This document shows positions 1 through 15,139 of a DNA stretch of 19,498 nt, piece after piece. Position 1 is the first letter of the stretch. Every line of letters begins with the position of its first letter. The notes under the pieces are model-generated. The model ran no database searches and had not been told where the DNA came from. It was given only the letters and a program-made list of their open reading frames with translations. Origin of the DNA: Ettlia oleoabundans (taxonomy: Eukaryota; Chlorophyta; Chlorophyceae; Chlamydomonadales); the NCBI GenBank assembly GCA_019693395.1, contig JAAMXP010001423.1, positions 1 through 19,498 of the forward strand. Reading direction: 5' to 3'. Both the position numbers and the translations under genes were made by a program.

Positions 1-521
1 GGTGGGGGTGGTGGATGCGGCGACTGGCGGGCGGCAGAGACTGGCACCATCTGCGCACTGGACTGTTGCCACGGCATCGTGTAAGTTTCAAGCGTGATTG
101 TTCTGTGAATTCTGCAGCCGTTGAAAACCAGTGAAGGGGGGCGTTGCCAGCCTGCCTACCTGCGAGGACACAGCGTGGAAAAATGTGCAGGCCCGCTGAT
201 GTGCTGACAGATCATCCTCGTGCTTTTGACGATCCCCGATTACAATATCGATGAAGCACCGAGGAGCGCCGGCCATTTTGCTATGCTACCTATGGACTGT
301 GGTGATGCCGGCAAACGCCAGGCTTCATTTTACAGCAGTGATCGACATGTCTGTGTATTGGTTGTGGTGGTGTATTGCAAGGTTTCCCCAATGGGGGGGC
401 AACGCCAGGTCAGCACTCCCGCCAGCGCTCTTGCCGCCGGTAGCGCGCTTTGTACAAAGGTCCAGCTGTCGTTCCATCTCGTCGTCAACCCCCATAGACC
501 GATGCCGATTGGACTGCTCGC
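1..521. other. Left flank without a supportable gene
   Basis: I find no conserved protein in any frame here. The minus-strand coiled-coil gene ends at 522, so much of this stretch is probably its 3' UTR and downstream flank. TGTAA, the usual green-algal polyadenylation signal, occurs on the minus strand at 329-333 (reads ttaca on plus), about 190 bases past that stop, and again at 240-244. Near the left edge, frame 1 is open from base 1 to a TAA at 82-84, and a consensus splice donor GTAAGT lies at 81-86, so the last exon or an internal exon of a plus-strand gene could end at base 80. The same bases also contain TGTAA at 80-84, so the two readings cannot be separated. Confidence 0.4.
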
Positions 522-3147
<2,626 letters not shown>

Positions 3148-3628
3148 CTCAAAGGCTAGCTAGCGGCGCAGTGTGTTTTCCAGTGTCAAAGCTATTTGAA
3201 GCTTCAATTGGTTCCTGGGTCTCTGCATATGCGCTTCTCCTAGGCTCAGCTGCGGCAGGTTAGTTGAGCCTCAGGGCGGCCAACACTATGAGAGCACGTG
3301 GCTGCAACGAAAAGTTCTGCGGCGTCAAGAGAATCAAATGATCCTCTGGCTGGAGCTGCTGGAAACATTTCTCAATTCACACCTGCGTTGCCTGACGTGA
3401 CCTGGCGCCTGAATGAGCAGAGGTCTTCATGTGCGACGCTTGCGGTTCAACTTGCTAGCGCGCTTCTACGCTTGTAAGAAATGCCCTGTACCTCCTGCAG
3501 CGCTCTTAGTCAGTAGCTTCCCTTTTGAAAGCCGCCCCTTGGTTGAAAAGCCCTTTCCCTCGCATCGGGCCGCCTTACTGTCGCGCTTGCAGTTTTAATT
3601 TTATTTCTACCGGTTGGTTAAGCCCAGC
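3148..3628. promoter_or_regulatory. Divergent intergenic/promoter region, 481 bp
   Basis: This is the interval between the start codon of the minus-strand coiled-coil gene (3147) and that of the plus-strand CHAF1B gene (3629). It must hold both 5' UTRs and the core promoters unless an extra 5' exon exists. I see a GCTAGCTAGC palindromic stretch near 3156-3165 and an AT-richer patch immediately upstream of the CHAF1B start (about 3595-3608). I looked for a consensus E2F site (TTTSSCGC), expected for an S-phase chromatin-assembly gene, and did not find a clear one. No coding potential is evident. Confidence 0.5.
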
Positions 3629-6600
3629 ATGGTGAAGGCCAAAACTCTGCAAGTTGTCTGGCACTCCAAGGAGCCCGTGTACAGCGGTGGGTGGCTGTTC
3701 GCGAACCGCGATAGGCGTAGTGATGTTGACAGGCCAGCGGACTTCTGCCAGCGTGGTCCATGCATTGAGGGGCGGAGGGCGGGAGGTGACGCATGAAAGA
3801 CGAGTGTCAGTTGCTGCTCTCCTGCGGGTGCCCAGCCATGAACCATGTACCCGTCACTATCCCAGACTCTTCCCTCGTGCAGTGGACTTCCACCCCAACG
3901 GTCAGCTGGTCACTGGTGGTGCCGACAAGGAGGTCAAGGTCTGGGAGGTGAGCGGGCTGCTGCTTGGGGGCGGTTGGAGCGGAAGCAGGAACAGCAGCTA
4001 GCAACACCCTGATCCACAGAGCGGACCCATGTCTGCTTTACATAATTCACCTGAATCCCAATGAAAGTGTAATGATTGCAGGTTGAGCGTGGTGAGGATG
4101 GGTACGCCACTGTGCGGCACATTTCCAGCCTGACGGCACACCTCAACACCGTCAACTGCGTGCGCTTCTCGCCCACAGGCAAGTCAGTTGCTCACACAGC
4201 AAAGCCGCAATGGCATGTGGCACCGGCAAGGGCTGCTGCAGAGCACAGTATGCTACTTTCTTGCTGCCTGTTCGTGGTTGGCACTTGCTGGGCTGCGACT
4301 AATGTTGCTGCCCCTGCTGCCGCGTTGCAGGCACCCAGCTGGCCAGCAGCGGTGACAGCGGGGAGGTGCTGGTATGGGAGCCAGTTGACTCGACCTCAGG
4401 GGGGACAGCCCGGCGTGGCAACCTGGATGAGGGGGAGGGGGAGGCCAGTTGGCGGCGCTCTGCGGCACTTAAGGGCCACGCCGCAGGGGCGGACGTTATG
4501 GACGTGTGTTGGGCCCCTGATGGCACCGCCCTTGCCTCGGGCGCCATCAACCACGAGGTCATCGTGTTTGCATGGGGCGGCAAGCGACGCGGCGAGCATG
4601 CTGCGCGCTTCATCAACCACAAGCATTTCGTGCAGGGCGTGGCCTGGGATCCCGCACAGCAGTACGTGGTCAGCCAGAGCGCAGACCGCACCTGCAGGCA
4701 AGCGCTGCTGGCAGCTGGTTTCCAGCCGCCGTGGTTGAAAGGATTGATGCCTAAGCTGCTGGGTGGAGCATTTTGACACGCGCAGCTGCCTTGCACTGGC
4801 CCGTTGTGGTCTGACACCGCAATGCTAATGGTCGTCAAAGCGTTGTTACTGCATCGCTTGTCCCGCCTGGACCCCCAGCAGGGTGTTTGCTCTGAAGCCA
4901 CCGGCTGGTGGCAGGAAGAACAAGGTCAGCCAGCACCTGCTGCCAGCTGGGGAGACGGCCCGGGACCTGTACTGCGCCCACACACTCAGCAAGCGGGTGA
5001 TGGCGGGCGACACAGTGGAGGGGGGCGGCAAGGCGCCCAGCCATCCGCTGTTTGCGGACGAGCGGGTGCCCAGCTTCTTCAGGCGTCCAACCTGGTCGCC
5101 AGATGGTGGGTGGTGCTGTCCTTCTTGGCTCTGAAGCACCGGATCTACATTGACAGCTTTGATGCGCAGCATGTGTGAACGTCAATGAGCATGTTCCTTT
5201 TGCTTCCTGGCACTGTTGTTTGAACCTTACAGCTCCTTTCCTACCCCCTGCAGGCTCGCTGTTGGTGGTGCCCGCCGGCATCTACAAGTCAACTGCGGAG
5301 GGCCGGGAGCTGAACACAGCCTATGTGTATGCACGCGGCAAGTGGAGCAGCCCGGTGATGCACCTGCCGGGCCACACTAAGGTGCGCTTACAGGGAGGGC
5401 TACAGCACTCATTGCAATGCCAACTTCTATTTCCTCGCGTGTCATGTGGCAGTATTGTATCAGTCAGCAGAACTACTGTGGACTGTGTGATCCACATGGT
5501 GGGATGGCGTGCTTGCAATGGGCCAGACGTGACAGCCCCACCTGGTTCCCTCGGGTTCTTTCACCTTCGCCCTCCTCGTTGGCCCATGCTGCAGCCAATC
5601 GTGGTGGTGCGCTTCTGCCCCGTGCTATTTAAGTGCGACGAAGGCCAGCAAGATGGGCAGCCGCAGCCGCAGGAGGGCACGCAGGAGGGAGATGCCACTG
5701 CCGACAGTGATACAGCCGGTGCTGCAGCTGTGCACCCCTTTCACCTGCCTTACAAGATGGTGCTTGCGGTAAGGCCTGGCCCGTGCTGCTACTGCAGGGT
5801 GGCCGCTTGTCAAGACTTGGGCAGCTTGTTGGCAGCAGTCGCCAGGCAGCGCACATTGGCATGCAGCTGCCATCAACCACAGGCTGCTCTCACCACGACG
5901 GGCTGCACCTGTCATGCCTCGTGCACGCCCCTGCCATTTCTTTCTATCTGCCTCCCCTGCTCCTCCCTGCTTCCTTCCCACTCTCAGCACCCCACCCCTC
6001 CCCCTGCACTCCACCCACACCACCAACCCACCCACTTGCCCGCCATGCACCAACCCACCATCCCTGTCTGCCTCTTTGCCTGCTGGTTTACTGTGCAGGT
6101 TGCCACCCTGGACAGCGTGGTGCTGTATGACACGCAGTCAGCGCTGCCCCTGGCTGTGCTGGGCCACCTGCACTACGACTCCATCACAGACATGGCCTGG
6201 TCCAGCGATGGGCAATACCTGGCAGTGTCATCGCGCGACTGCTACTGCAGGTGAGACTTGGAGCCAGCCCGCGTGCTGGGCTGGCTTTGCCATGGTGAAT
6301 TGGTCTGGTGTCATTGGCAGTGGGTGCCGCTTTGCTGCACAATGGCTGCTGCTACACTGCATGATATCAAGTCCAGCTATGCAGGCCTGCGTATGCAACG
6401 TGTGTTGTAGAAAAACTACGCATGACCAGCCTTCCGATTTGCGTGCCTGGCAAAGCCTGCTATACCATGCTTTCAAGTTATGCAGCATCGCGGCCTTTGA
6501 TGCTGGAGAGTTGGGCACCCCCCTAGCTGCCGACAGGCTGCCCGCACATATTGCCAAGCGCATGGCTGCGGCACAGCGGCGTGCTGAGCCTGTCAAGACT

Positions 6601-7757
6601 GCCCCTGGCGCAGCAACACCTGCAGCGGGGCAGCCTGCAGCAGCTCAGCAAGCAGCAGATGCGCCTGTAGCCGCCAAGCTGGCGCTGACTCCAGTGGCAC
6701 AGCCGACCCAAGGGGCTGTGCTTGTTGCAAAGCCAGCAGTGGTCACAGCGAGTGCTGCAGTTGAGAAGGCGCCTGGAGCGTTGGCAGCTGTGCCTGCGCC
6801 ACTGGCAGGCTGCAAGCGCATCCAGCCTGAACCTGTGCATGCTCCCGCTGCTGTGCATGGGGGAGCGGAAGCCTCTGGCACAGTGCTGGCAGGGCCGGCA
6901 TCAGCAGCTGCAGCAGATCAGCCGGCCACGAAGAAGCCCAAGCGGATTGTGCCAGAGGCTGTGGGCCCCGCTCCGGCTGTGGTAGGAGACTCGCAGCAGG
7001 TGAGCTGGCCAGGCACCAGGGTGGGGTGCTGCTGGCAGCTCGAATAATTGTGACGTTGTATGTGTTAGCATGGTACGGTCTCCTCCTCCTTGCAGTTATG
7101 TTGACAAGGGAGTCCTTTCTTATTGACAGATTGGGGACCTTATCACATGATGGTTCTGTGGATGCCGCCCCTGTCACCTGATGCTTCTCCGTGTTTGGCC
7201 TCACCCTGCTGCAGGGCGGCGCCGAGCCCAGCCGCTATTTTGAACCGCCGGTCCCGGTCGCAACCAAAGCGCCTCGCCACATTGTCCCGGATGCTGTGGG
7301 TGGTGGCGCAGGTGCCAATGCTGAGGATGATGCTGCTGCTCATAGGGTGGCTGCTGCCGGGGTTCCCAGCAAGCCTCCCAGACGGATTGTGGCTGAGGCA
7401 GTACCTGTGGCAGGTACCGTCCCCTCTGCTGCCACCATGAGCAGCCTGCCGGCGGAATCTGCTGCCAGTGGCAAGGCAGGGCCCAAGCGCATCACCCCCA
7501 CTCCGCTGCGCGCCGCTGAGGCAGTTAGCCAGCAGTTTGGCGCCGCTGCCAGCCAGCACCCTGTGCTGCCCGCCCCCTCAGAGCTCAGCAGGGATGGGCA
7601 GCCGGCCTCTGCCCGCCGCATCACCCCTGTGCTCGTGGTCATTGCGCAGGCGCTGCCGCAGGGGCAGGAGCGTACTGCCACTGCATGTGCACCCAAAGGC
7701 ATTGCGGCACTGGCTGCAGCCATGGGTGCCGCAGCCGCCAAGACACGTGGCGAGTGA
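3629..7757 (+). CDS. CHAF1B: Chromatin assembly factor 1 WD40 subunit (CAF-1 p60, plant FAS2)
   Basis: CAF-1 deposits new H3-H4 on replicating DNA in the nucleus; this subunit is its WD40 propeller and docks ASF1. Exons: 3629-3686, 3883-3947, 4082-4178, 4331-4697, 4882-5105, 5254-5381, 5595-5768, 6099-6250, 6486-6999 and 7215-7757. All phases match, giving 773 aa. The first about 425 residues carry the WD40 repeats, with family-typical strings such as VDFHPNGQLVTGGADKEVKVW, FINHKHFVQGVAWDP, SQSADRTC and RFCPVLF. The tail (residues about 435-773) is Ala/Pro-rich and carries six RRIxP-like motifs at residues 532, 574, 614, 649, 684 and 727. The acceptor and donor pattern shows two GC-AG introns (starting at 4179 and 4698); GT alternatives break the frame. 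The start has a fair context (gcATGG) and the N terminus aligns with the family start. TGTAA follows the stop at 7811-7815. Homology was recognised by eye. Confidence 0.94.
4179..4330 (+). other. GC-AG intron in CHAF1B (intron 3)
   Basis: The exon ends CCCACAG and the intron opens GCAAGT and closes TTGCAG. Splicing here rebuilds a Gly codon (G+GC) and joins the end of one WD40 blade (FSPTG) to the start of the next (TQLASSGD). The nearest GT, four bases downstream, would shift the frame. The donor matches the extended consensus typical of GC introns (AG before, GCAAGT after). Confidence 0.85.
4698..4881 (+). other. GC-AG intron in CHAF1B (intron 4)
   Basis: The exon ends ACCTGCAG and the intron opens GCAAGC and closes CAGCAG. 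Joining AG+G restores Arg in SADRTCRVFALK, matching the corresponding family segment (SADRTCR followed by a hydrophobic strand). No in-frame GT donor gives this join. Confidence 0.85.
5928..6062 (+). repeat. Pyrimidine/C-rich tract in CHAF1B intron 7
   Basis: Within intron 7 (5769-6098) the plus strand is strongly enriched in C and T, with runs such as TCCCCTGCTCCTCCCTGC, followed by CCACCC/CACC-rich sequence. It precedes a normal acceptor (TGTGCAG, exon at 6099). It probably acts as an extended polypyrimidine region and is not a repeat family. Open frames through it (about 5175-6254 and 5914-7047) are exon read-through and do not represent proteins. Confidence 0.7.
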
Positions 7758-7999
7758 TGAAGCATGGCCCTGCCGCTTCTCTGATCCCTGCTGCCCTGTT
7801 GTACCGTGCTTGTAAAATACCACCGCTTGTTAGAACAGCAGCAGCAGCCAGCAGCTGTAGAAATGCACTGGTGGTAGTTTGCTAGCCATGCGGGCAGGTA
7901 CCCGCCGTGCTGCGCAATGCTGTGCCTGGCTATAGACCCATCACAGTAATCCATCATGCTCAGTAACCCATGGATCATTAGCAACCGCAATTCAAGACC
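7758..7999 (+). other. CHAF1B 3' UTR and upstream region of the PGM2-like gene
   Basis: This interval of 242 bases separates two tandem plus-strand genes. It contains a TGTAA polyadenylation signal at 7811-7815, 54 bases after the CHAF1B stop. The remainder, including an AT-richer portion at 7930-7990, must hold the promoter of the downstream gene. No open frame of interest was found. Confidence 0.6.
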
Positions 8000-10995
8000 A
8001 TGGTAGCCTCAGCAGGGAGTCTAACGCACCACGCTGCAGCTTTCATTTCGAGCCGCTCGCCTAAGCTGCCTGACAGGTGGCCTAGTGTTTTGCGATGGCC
8101 GCAAAAACTGCATGCAGCACGAGCGCTGCCGGATCATTTGAGCCAGCTCGCCCAGCAGTGGCTGGAGCAGGACGCCAACACGGCCTCGCGGCACCAGATA
8201 CAGCAGCTTGTAGACGCTGAGGACGCCTCAGTACTGGACAACCTTCTTGGACAGCGCCTGCAGTTTGGTGTGTGGCTCCTGCACGCATTGATCGACTAGC
8301 AAGGGAGGCAGAGGCGGCACACAGGCGCTTTGATTCCGTCGCACTCCTGCTGCCACGCCGGCGGTGATGTCCTGCGTCGGCACCGCTTGATGGTGGAGTT
8401 GTGTGTCAACTGCATCTTGTGTTTGTTTGATTTTGTGTGGCTGCAGGAACAGCAGGGCTGCGAGGCTTGATGGGCCCAGGTTACAACAGGTGGGGGCGTT
8501 GATGCTATTGCTGACTTGCATTTCCCTGCAGGTGGAATGTTCTGTCCTGAGCTGGCAATTCCTGGGTTGAACACATGCACCTTGTAGGATGAATGCCATC
8601 ACTGTACAGCAGACCACCCAGGGGCTGCTGCGCTACTTGGGACAGCAGGAGCCAGAGCGGTTGCAGCAGAATGGCATTGCGATTGGGTGGGATGGCAGGC
8701 ATGGCAGTCTTGAGTTTGCTCATATCACGGCTGCGTGCGCTGTAGCAGCAGGGGTGCCCGTCTGGCTCTTCAGCGAGCTTGTGCCGACCCCATTCGTGCC
8801 TGCCGCCGTGCAGCAGCTGGTGAGTGCGGTGGTGGCCCGGTCAGCTGTCCACAAGCAAGGCGCAGCTAGCACACCCCGCCTCTGCCTTTGCTCAGGCCCT
8901 GCCCAGGCAACTTGCAGCAGGACCTGCATCCCCCTGGCTGCCTGCAGGGCTGTGCTGCGGGCGTCATGGTGACTGCAAGTCACAACCCCGCACAGTACAA
9001 CGGCTACAAGGTGTACTGGCGCAACGCCTGCCAGATCATCCCCCCTCACGATGCCGGAATTGCGGCGGCGATCCAGCAAGAGTTGCGCCTTTGGCAGCTG
9101 CCTCCCCTGGACACCATCAGTGCTGGGCAGGACCTGGTCCGTGACCCATTGCGCCAAGTGGCAAATGACTACTATGCTGGGCTGAAAACGCAGCTGCAGT
9201 TCCGCAGTGCTGAGGCCAATGCGGCAGCTCCAGCGATCACCTACACGGCGCTGCATGGCGTGGGCACTCCCTGGCTGCTGCGTGCGTTCCAGGAGTTTGG
9301 GCTACCGTCGCCTGTCCTGGTGCAGCAGCAGTGCGAGCCAGACCCTGAATTCAGCACAGGTGGGCCAGGCGCTTGTATTTGCTGCTGAGCCAGCAACCAC
9401 AACCGGCACCTTCAAGTACGGCTGCAGCAAGGGAAACGAGGGCAAGCGTGCCCAGCGAGACGTGGCCGCTTCACCCTGCCTGCTGCAGTTTCCTATCCCA
9501 ACCCCGAGGAGGGGGAGGGAGCCTGGGCGCTGGCGTTCCAGGCGGCTGAAGCAGCAGGCTGCCGCCTCGCCTTTGCAAACGACCCTGATGCCGACCGTTT
9601 CGCTGTGGCTGAGCGTGACCCCCAGACAGGTAGGGTATCAGGGGGAGGTGGACAGTGGTGAGAGCAGACCAGCACTCGGAACAGCACAACACCCCAGTAT
9701 GTTGTGGTAGTCACAGCAACTTTGTGTTGGCTACAGGGCACTGGTGGACGCTGACTGGAAATGAGATTGGCGTCATGTTGGCGGAGTGGGTTGTGCGGAA
9801 CTATCGGCAGCGGCAGCAGCGGCAGGGACAGCAGGTTGGGCCCAAGCTGGCCGTACTTTCCAGCACCGTCAGCAGCCACATGCTGCAGGCCGTTGCGGTG
9901 GTGGAAGGAATCCATTGGGTCGAGACGCTGACAGGCAAGCCAGCAGTGGCTTCGAAAGGTTGCTGCTGTGGCGGGGAGGCTGTATCCCTTCTGACTGCTG
10001 TCTTCTGTTGATTGGCGAACACTCAGTTGGGCGGGCAGTGCAGTGCTGCGCCTGCAGACGACGCTGGCTGGTTGCATGCATTGCACGCAGGGTTCAAGTG
10101 GCTAGGCAATGAGGCTATGAAGCTGGAGGCCCAGGGGTGCGCAAGAGCACCAGTTGGCTGTGCCACAATGGAAGTGCATGGCTGGGTGCATGGCTGGGTG
10201 CAGAACCCAGGACGCTGGCGGCATGCTGCTGCACTGCTAGCCGCACTGCTAGCAACCCCTCAATGCTGGCACAGAGGTTCATGCCTGTCTGGCCGCCCTG
10301 TCTGCAGGTACCAAGTTCTGTTTGCGTATGAGGAGGCCATTGGGTTCATGATGGGTCAGATCCAGCACGACAAGGACGGCATCTCCGCAGCGGCGGTGTT
10401 CGCTGAGCTGGCAGCGGATGTGTACTCCCAAGGGCACACACTTGCCCAGCACTGGAGTCAGCTGCAGGAGCGGTACGGTGTGGTTGAGTACCGCTCGGGG
10501 TACTTTGTGGCCGACCCTCCCAGCAAGTCTGTGGCGGTGTTTGCGCGGCTGCGGGCGCAGGTGCCTACCAGCATTGCAGGCCATGCCGTGCGTGCAGTCA
10601 GAGACCTGGGCACCGGAGTGGACACCGCACAGCCGGGTGAGCAGGCTGTGCGTCCCTGCTGCTGGTTGCAGTAATGTGTGGTGCGGGAGCGGCATGCCTG
10701 CCCAGGGCAGGACCTCGTCGTGGGCGAGACATGGCACAGGCGCACCGCTGTTTGCTGCTGCCACTGCACTTATGCAGACGGACGGGCTTGTCTGCCCTGG
10801 CAGCCTGGAGACCTGATGATTACCTACACGCTTGATGATGCCCGTATCACAGTGAGGGCTAGCGGTACGGAGCCCAAGCTGAAGGTGTACCTCGAGGCGC
10901 GCTCTCGCCAGCTGGCGGATGAGGTGGAGGCGGCAGTGGCTCAAGAGCTGGTCCAGCCTGACCTCCATGGCCTGACACGCCCCCAGAGCCGATAG
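8000..10995 (+). CDS. PGM2: PGM2-type phosphopentomutase/phosphoglucomutase
   Basis: Alpha-D-phosphohexomutase superfamily enzyme of the eukaryotic PGM2/PGM2L1 branch, which interconverts sugar 1- and pentose 5-/hexose 6-phosphates. Exons: 8000-8267, 8447-8489, 8588-8819, 8948-9359, 9489-9629, 9737-9934, 10091-10136, 10308-10636 and 10778-10995. All phases fit and give 628 aa, close to the about 612 aa of the human protein. Diagnostic sites are present: GTAGLRG near residue 90, the phosphoserine loop TASHNP (Ser192), the metal loop DPDADR (Asp350, 352, 354), the sugar loop EEAIGF (residues 455-460) and the phosphate loop RASGTEPK (583-590). Intron 6 (9935-10090) is GC-AG. The start at 8000 (ccATGG) gives about 45 residues before the conserved region, rich in Ser/Ala/Arg with one acidic residue, which could be an organelle transit peptide; a shorter start is possible. 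Whether the main substrate is pentose or hexose phosphate cannot be read from sequence. Confidence 0.93.
9935..10090 (+). other. GC-AG intron in PGM2-like gene (intron 6)
   Basis: The exon ends CTGACAG and the intron opens GCAAGC and closes CACGCAG. The join G+GG restores ETLTGFKWLGN, a segment highly conserved in PGM2 proteins (ETLTGFKW). The nearest downstream GT donor would put the next exon in a frame that stops at once. Two bases after the GC the context is the standard AAG extension. Confidence 0.85.
10174..10254 (+). repeat. Two short tandem duplications in PGM2-like intron 7
   Basis: The 12-base unit GTGCATGGCTGG occurs twice and partly a third time at 10174-10201. A second 12-base unit, GCACTGCTAGCC/A, is duplicated at 10231-10254. 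Both lie in intron 7 (10137-10307) and look like recent slippage or unequal exchange products without function. Confidence 0.8.
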
Positions 10996-11206
10996 CAACA
11001 TATAATTTGCACACACATTGTTTTACTGCGGTTATTTCATGCAGCACGCATGCAGCATTGATACTGCGGCTGCAGGCGGCATCGCTGGCGGCGCCGCTGA
11101 GCTGGCCAGGCACCCCACTCCTTGACGTGCATGCATTGGCAGAACTGCCGACAGTTTTGCGCGTAGCATCTGTATACGTTGGGTACTGGCCGCACGAGCC
11201 TCGAGC
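10996..11206 (+). other. Intergenic region between PGM2-like and NSUN5-like genes
   Basis: These 211 bases hold the 3' UTR of the upstream gene and the promoter/5' UTR of the next. An AT-rich segment (CATATAATTTG) lies at 10999-11009, and no TGTAA signal was seen on the plus strand. No further gene is supported. Confidence 0.5.
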
Positions 11207-13905
<2,699 letters not shown>

Positions 13906-14028
13906 CTTGAGCAGGGCTGGCTGAGCTCAGTCGCAACCTCTGCTGTTGATTTGCAAGATATATAGTCACAAACATGAGGGTTCACCAATGTATTGTGTTC
14001 AATTGATCCTCATCGCCCCAGCACAGCA

Positions 14029-14647
14029 TCAAGCAGCCTGCTGCTCTGCCGCTGCTGCCCATCCGCTGCGTTGCTTGAATAGTTGTTGCTGCTTCTGCTG
14101 CTTCCGCTTCCTTGCTGCCGCCTCATTGGCCTTGCGCTCCTGAGCATTCCACTGCAGACAACGAGATAACCGCAGCACACAAGGTGATTGGCGGGGTGGC
14201 TTGGTACAACATGGGTACGGTGGCACACTTCAGAGGAAGCAGAAGCATCCACCATTGTAGCCGGAGGCTAAGCCTTGCCTTGATTTGCAATTGTTTCTGC
14301 CAAGCTCTCTTGAATCGATTGCGCCCAGAATTTTTTGGCTTCAGACGCCGTTTCCAGGCTTGGTGGCGGGTAAGGCTGGTTGGGGACGCTCTACAGGCCG
14401 CAGTAGAGCTGGCGGCGGTGGCGGCAGCAGTGGATAGCGGGGCCCAGCGACCAGATGACATCGCCCCAACTATCACGCTGCTACCCTGCATTGCTGAGCT
14501 CCAGTTGCGAGCCGCAGCTGGTTGGGGCAGCGCCGCCCGTGCGAGAGTGGGCAAAAAGCCGCTGCCGCGCGTGTCGCTGCACACTTTCTGAGCAGCAACC
14601 CGCAGGGTGACCAGGCTGTCAATTAAGCTCCGCCCTAGGCGCTGCAT
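14029..14647 (-). CDS. Tentative small basic protein, about 163 aa, two exons
   Basis: Proposed exons on the minus strand are 14647-14279 and 14151-14029 (stop TGA). The acceptor before 14151 (TTGTCTGCAG) is excellent. The donor is uncertain: a GC donor AAG/GCAAGG at 14278 keeps the frame, and a GT at about 14226 (ACC/GTACCC) is an in-frame alternative. The product starts MQRLGRSLIDSLVTLRVAA, an amphipathic, Arg-containing and acid-poor beginning like a mitochondrial presequence. It has an Ala/Ser-rich middle and then a very basic tail (KRRLKPKNSGRNRFKRAW, later ARKRKQQKQQQ). That layout recalls small mitochondrial ribosomal or RNA-binding proteins, but I recognise no family. The gene is convergent with the NSUN5-like gene 123 bases away and downstream of TTC4 on the same strand. 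It could be spurious. Confidence 0.4.
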
Positions 14648-15139
14648 GTTGTCGGGGCAGGAACCTGGGAAGTCTCTGATGTCACTCGCTGCCCCGCAAC
14701 TATGCGAATGAACGGTCAGAGGAAGCTGGACAAAGCGGCAACAGCGCGCCGACAAGCCATGGACGCACCCTGTGACCAGAGCAGCGCCGCCAGGCGGGCT
14801 CAGCAGCGGGCCGTGCTGTGCTGCCCACGGGAGGGCGCAGCAGGCCTGTGCCATCCCTCTACCTCGTACCCGTACCTGTCCCTGCTGCCAGTATACCATA
14901 CAGTTGGCGTTACAACATTCAAAATGACGTATCAGAACTAAATACAGAAAGGAAGGGGGAGGTTCAACACGGAATGGGGAGCAGAGCGGGAGAAGGCAAG
15001 GCAGCGGCATAGCACAGGTTCAACACTAACAGTAGGGTTGAAGGGTAGAAATCAGTAATCAGCTGGCATATGGAGGCCGCAGGGTGGAGTGGGTAATTAT
15101 GTCGGGAAAACAAACACTGCGCTGGTTGTGCAGGAGGGG
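14648..15139 (-). other. Interval between TTC4 stop and the small basic gene
   Basis: These 492 bases should contain the TTC4 3' UTR and the upstream region of the tentative small gene. A minus-strand TGTAA (ttaca on plus) at 14910-14914 lies about 226 bases after the TTC4 stop and is a plausible polyadenylation signal. The stretch around 14885-15120 is richer in A/T than the surroundings, as expected of noncoding sequence. No conserved protein was seen in either strand. Confidence 0.5.

Noticed and set aside
5175..6254. Apparent 359-aa single plus-strand protein
   Set aside because: It is CHAF1B exons 6-8 read through introns 6 and 7; only the exon portions match the family.
5914..7047. Apparent 377-aa plus-strand protein
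   Set aside because: It reads through the C/T-rich intron 7 and, out of frame, through exon 8 before reaching true exon 9 sequence.
14123..15010. 295-aa minus-strand open frame taken whole
   Set aside because: Its N-terminal half shows no conserved pattern and it overlaps the likely TTC4 3' UTR. Only the part from Met at 14647 plus a spliced second exon is kept, tentatively.
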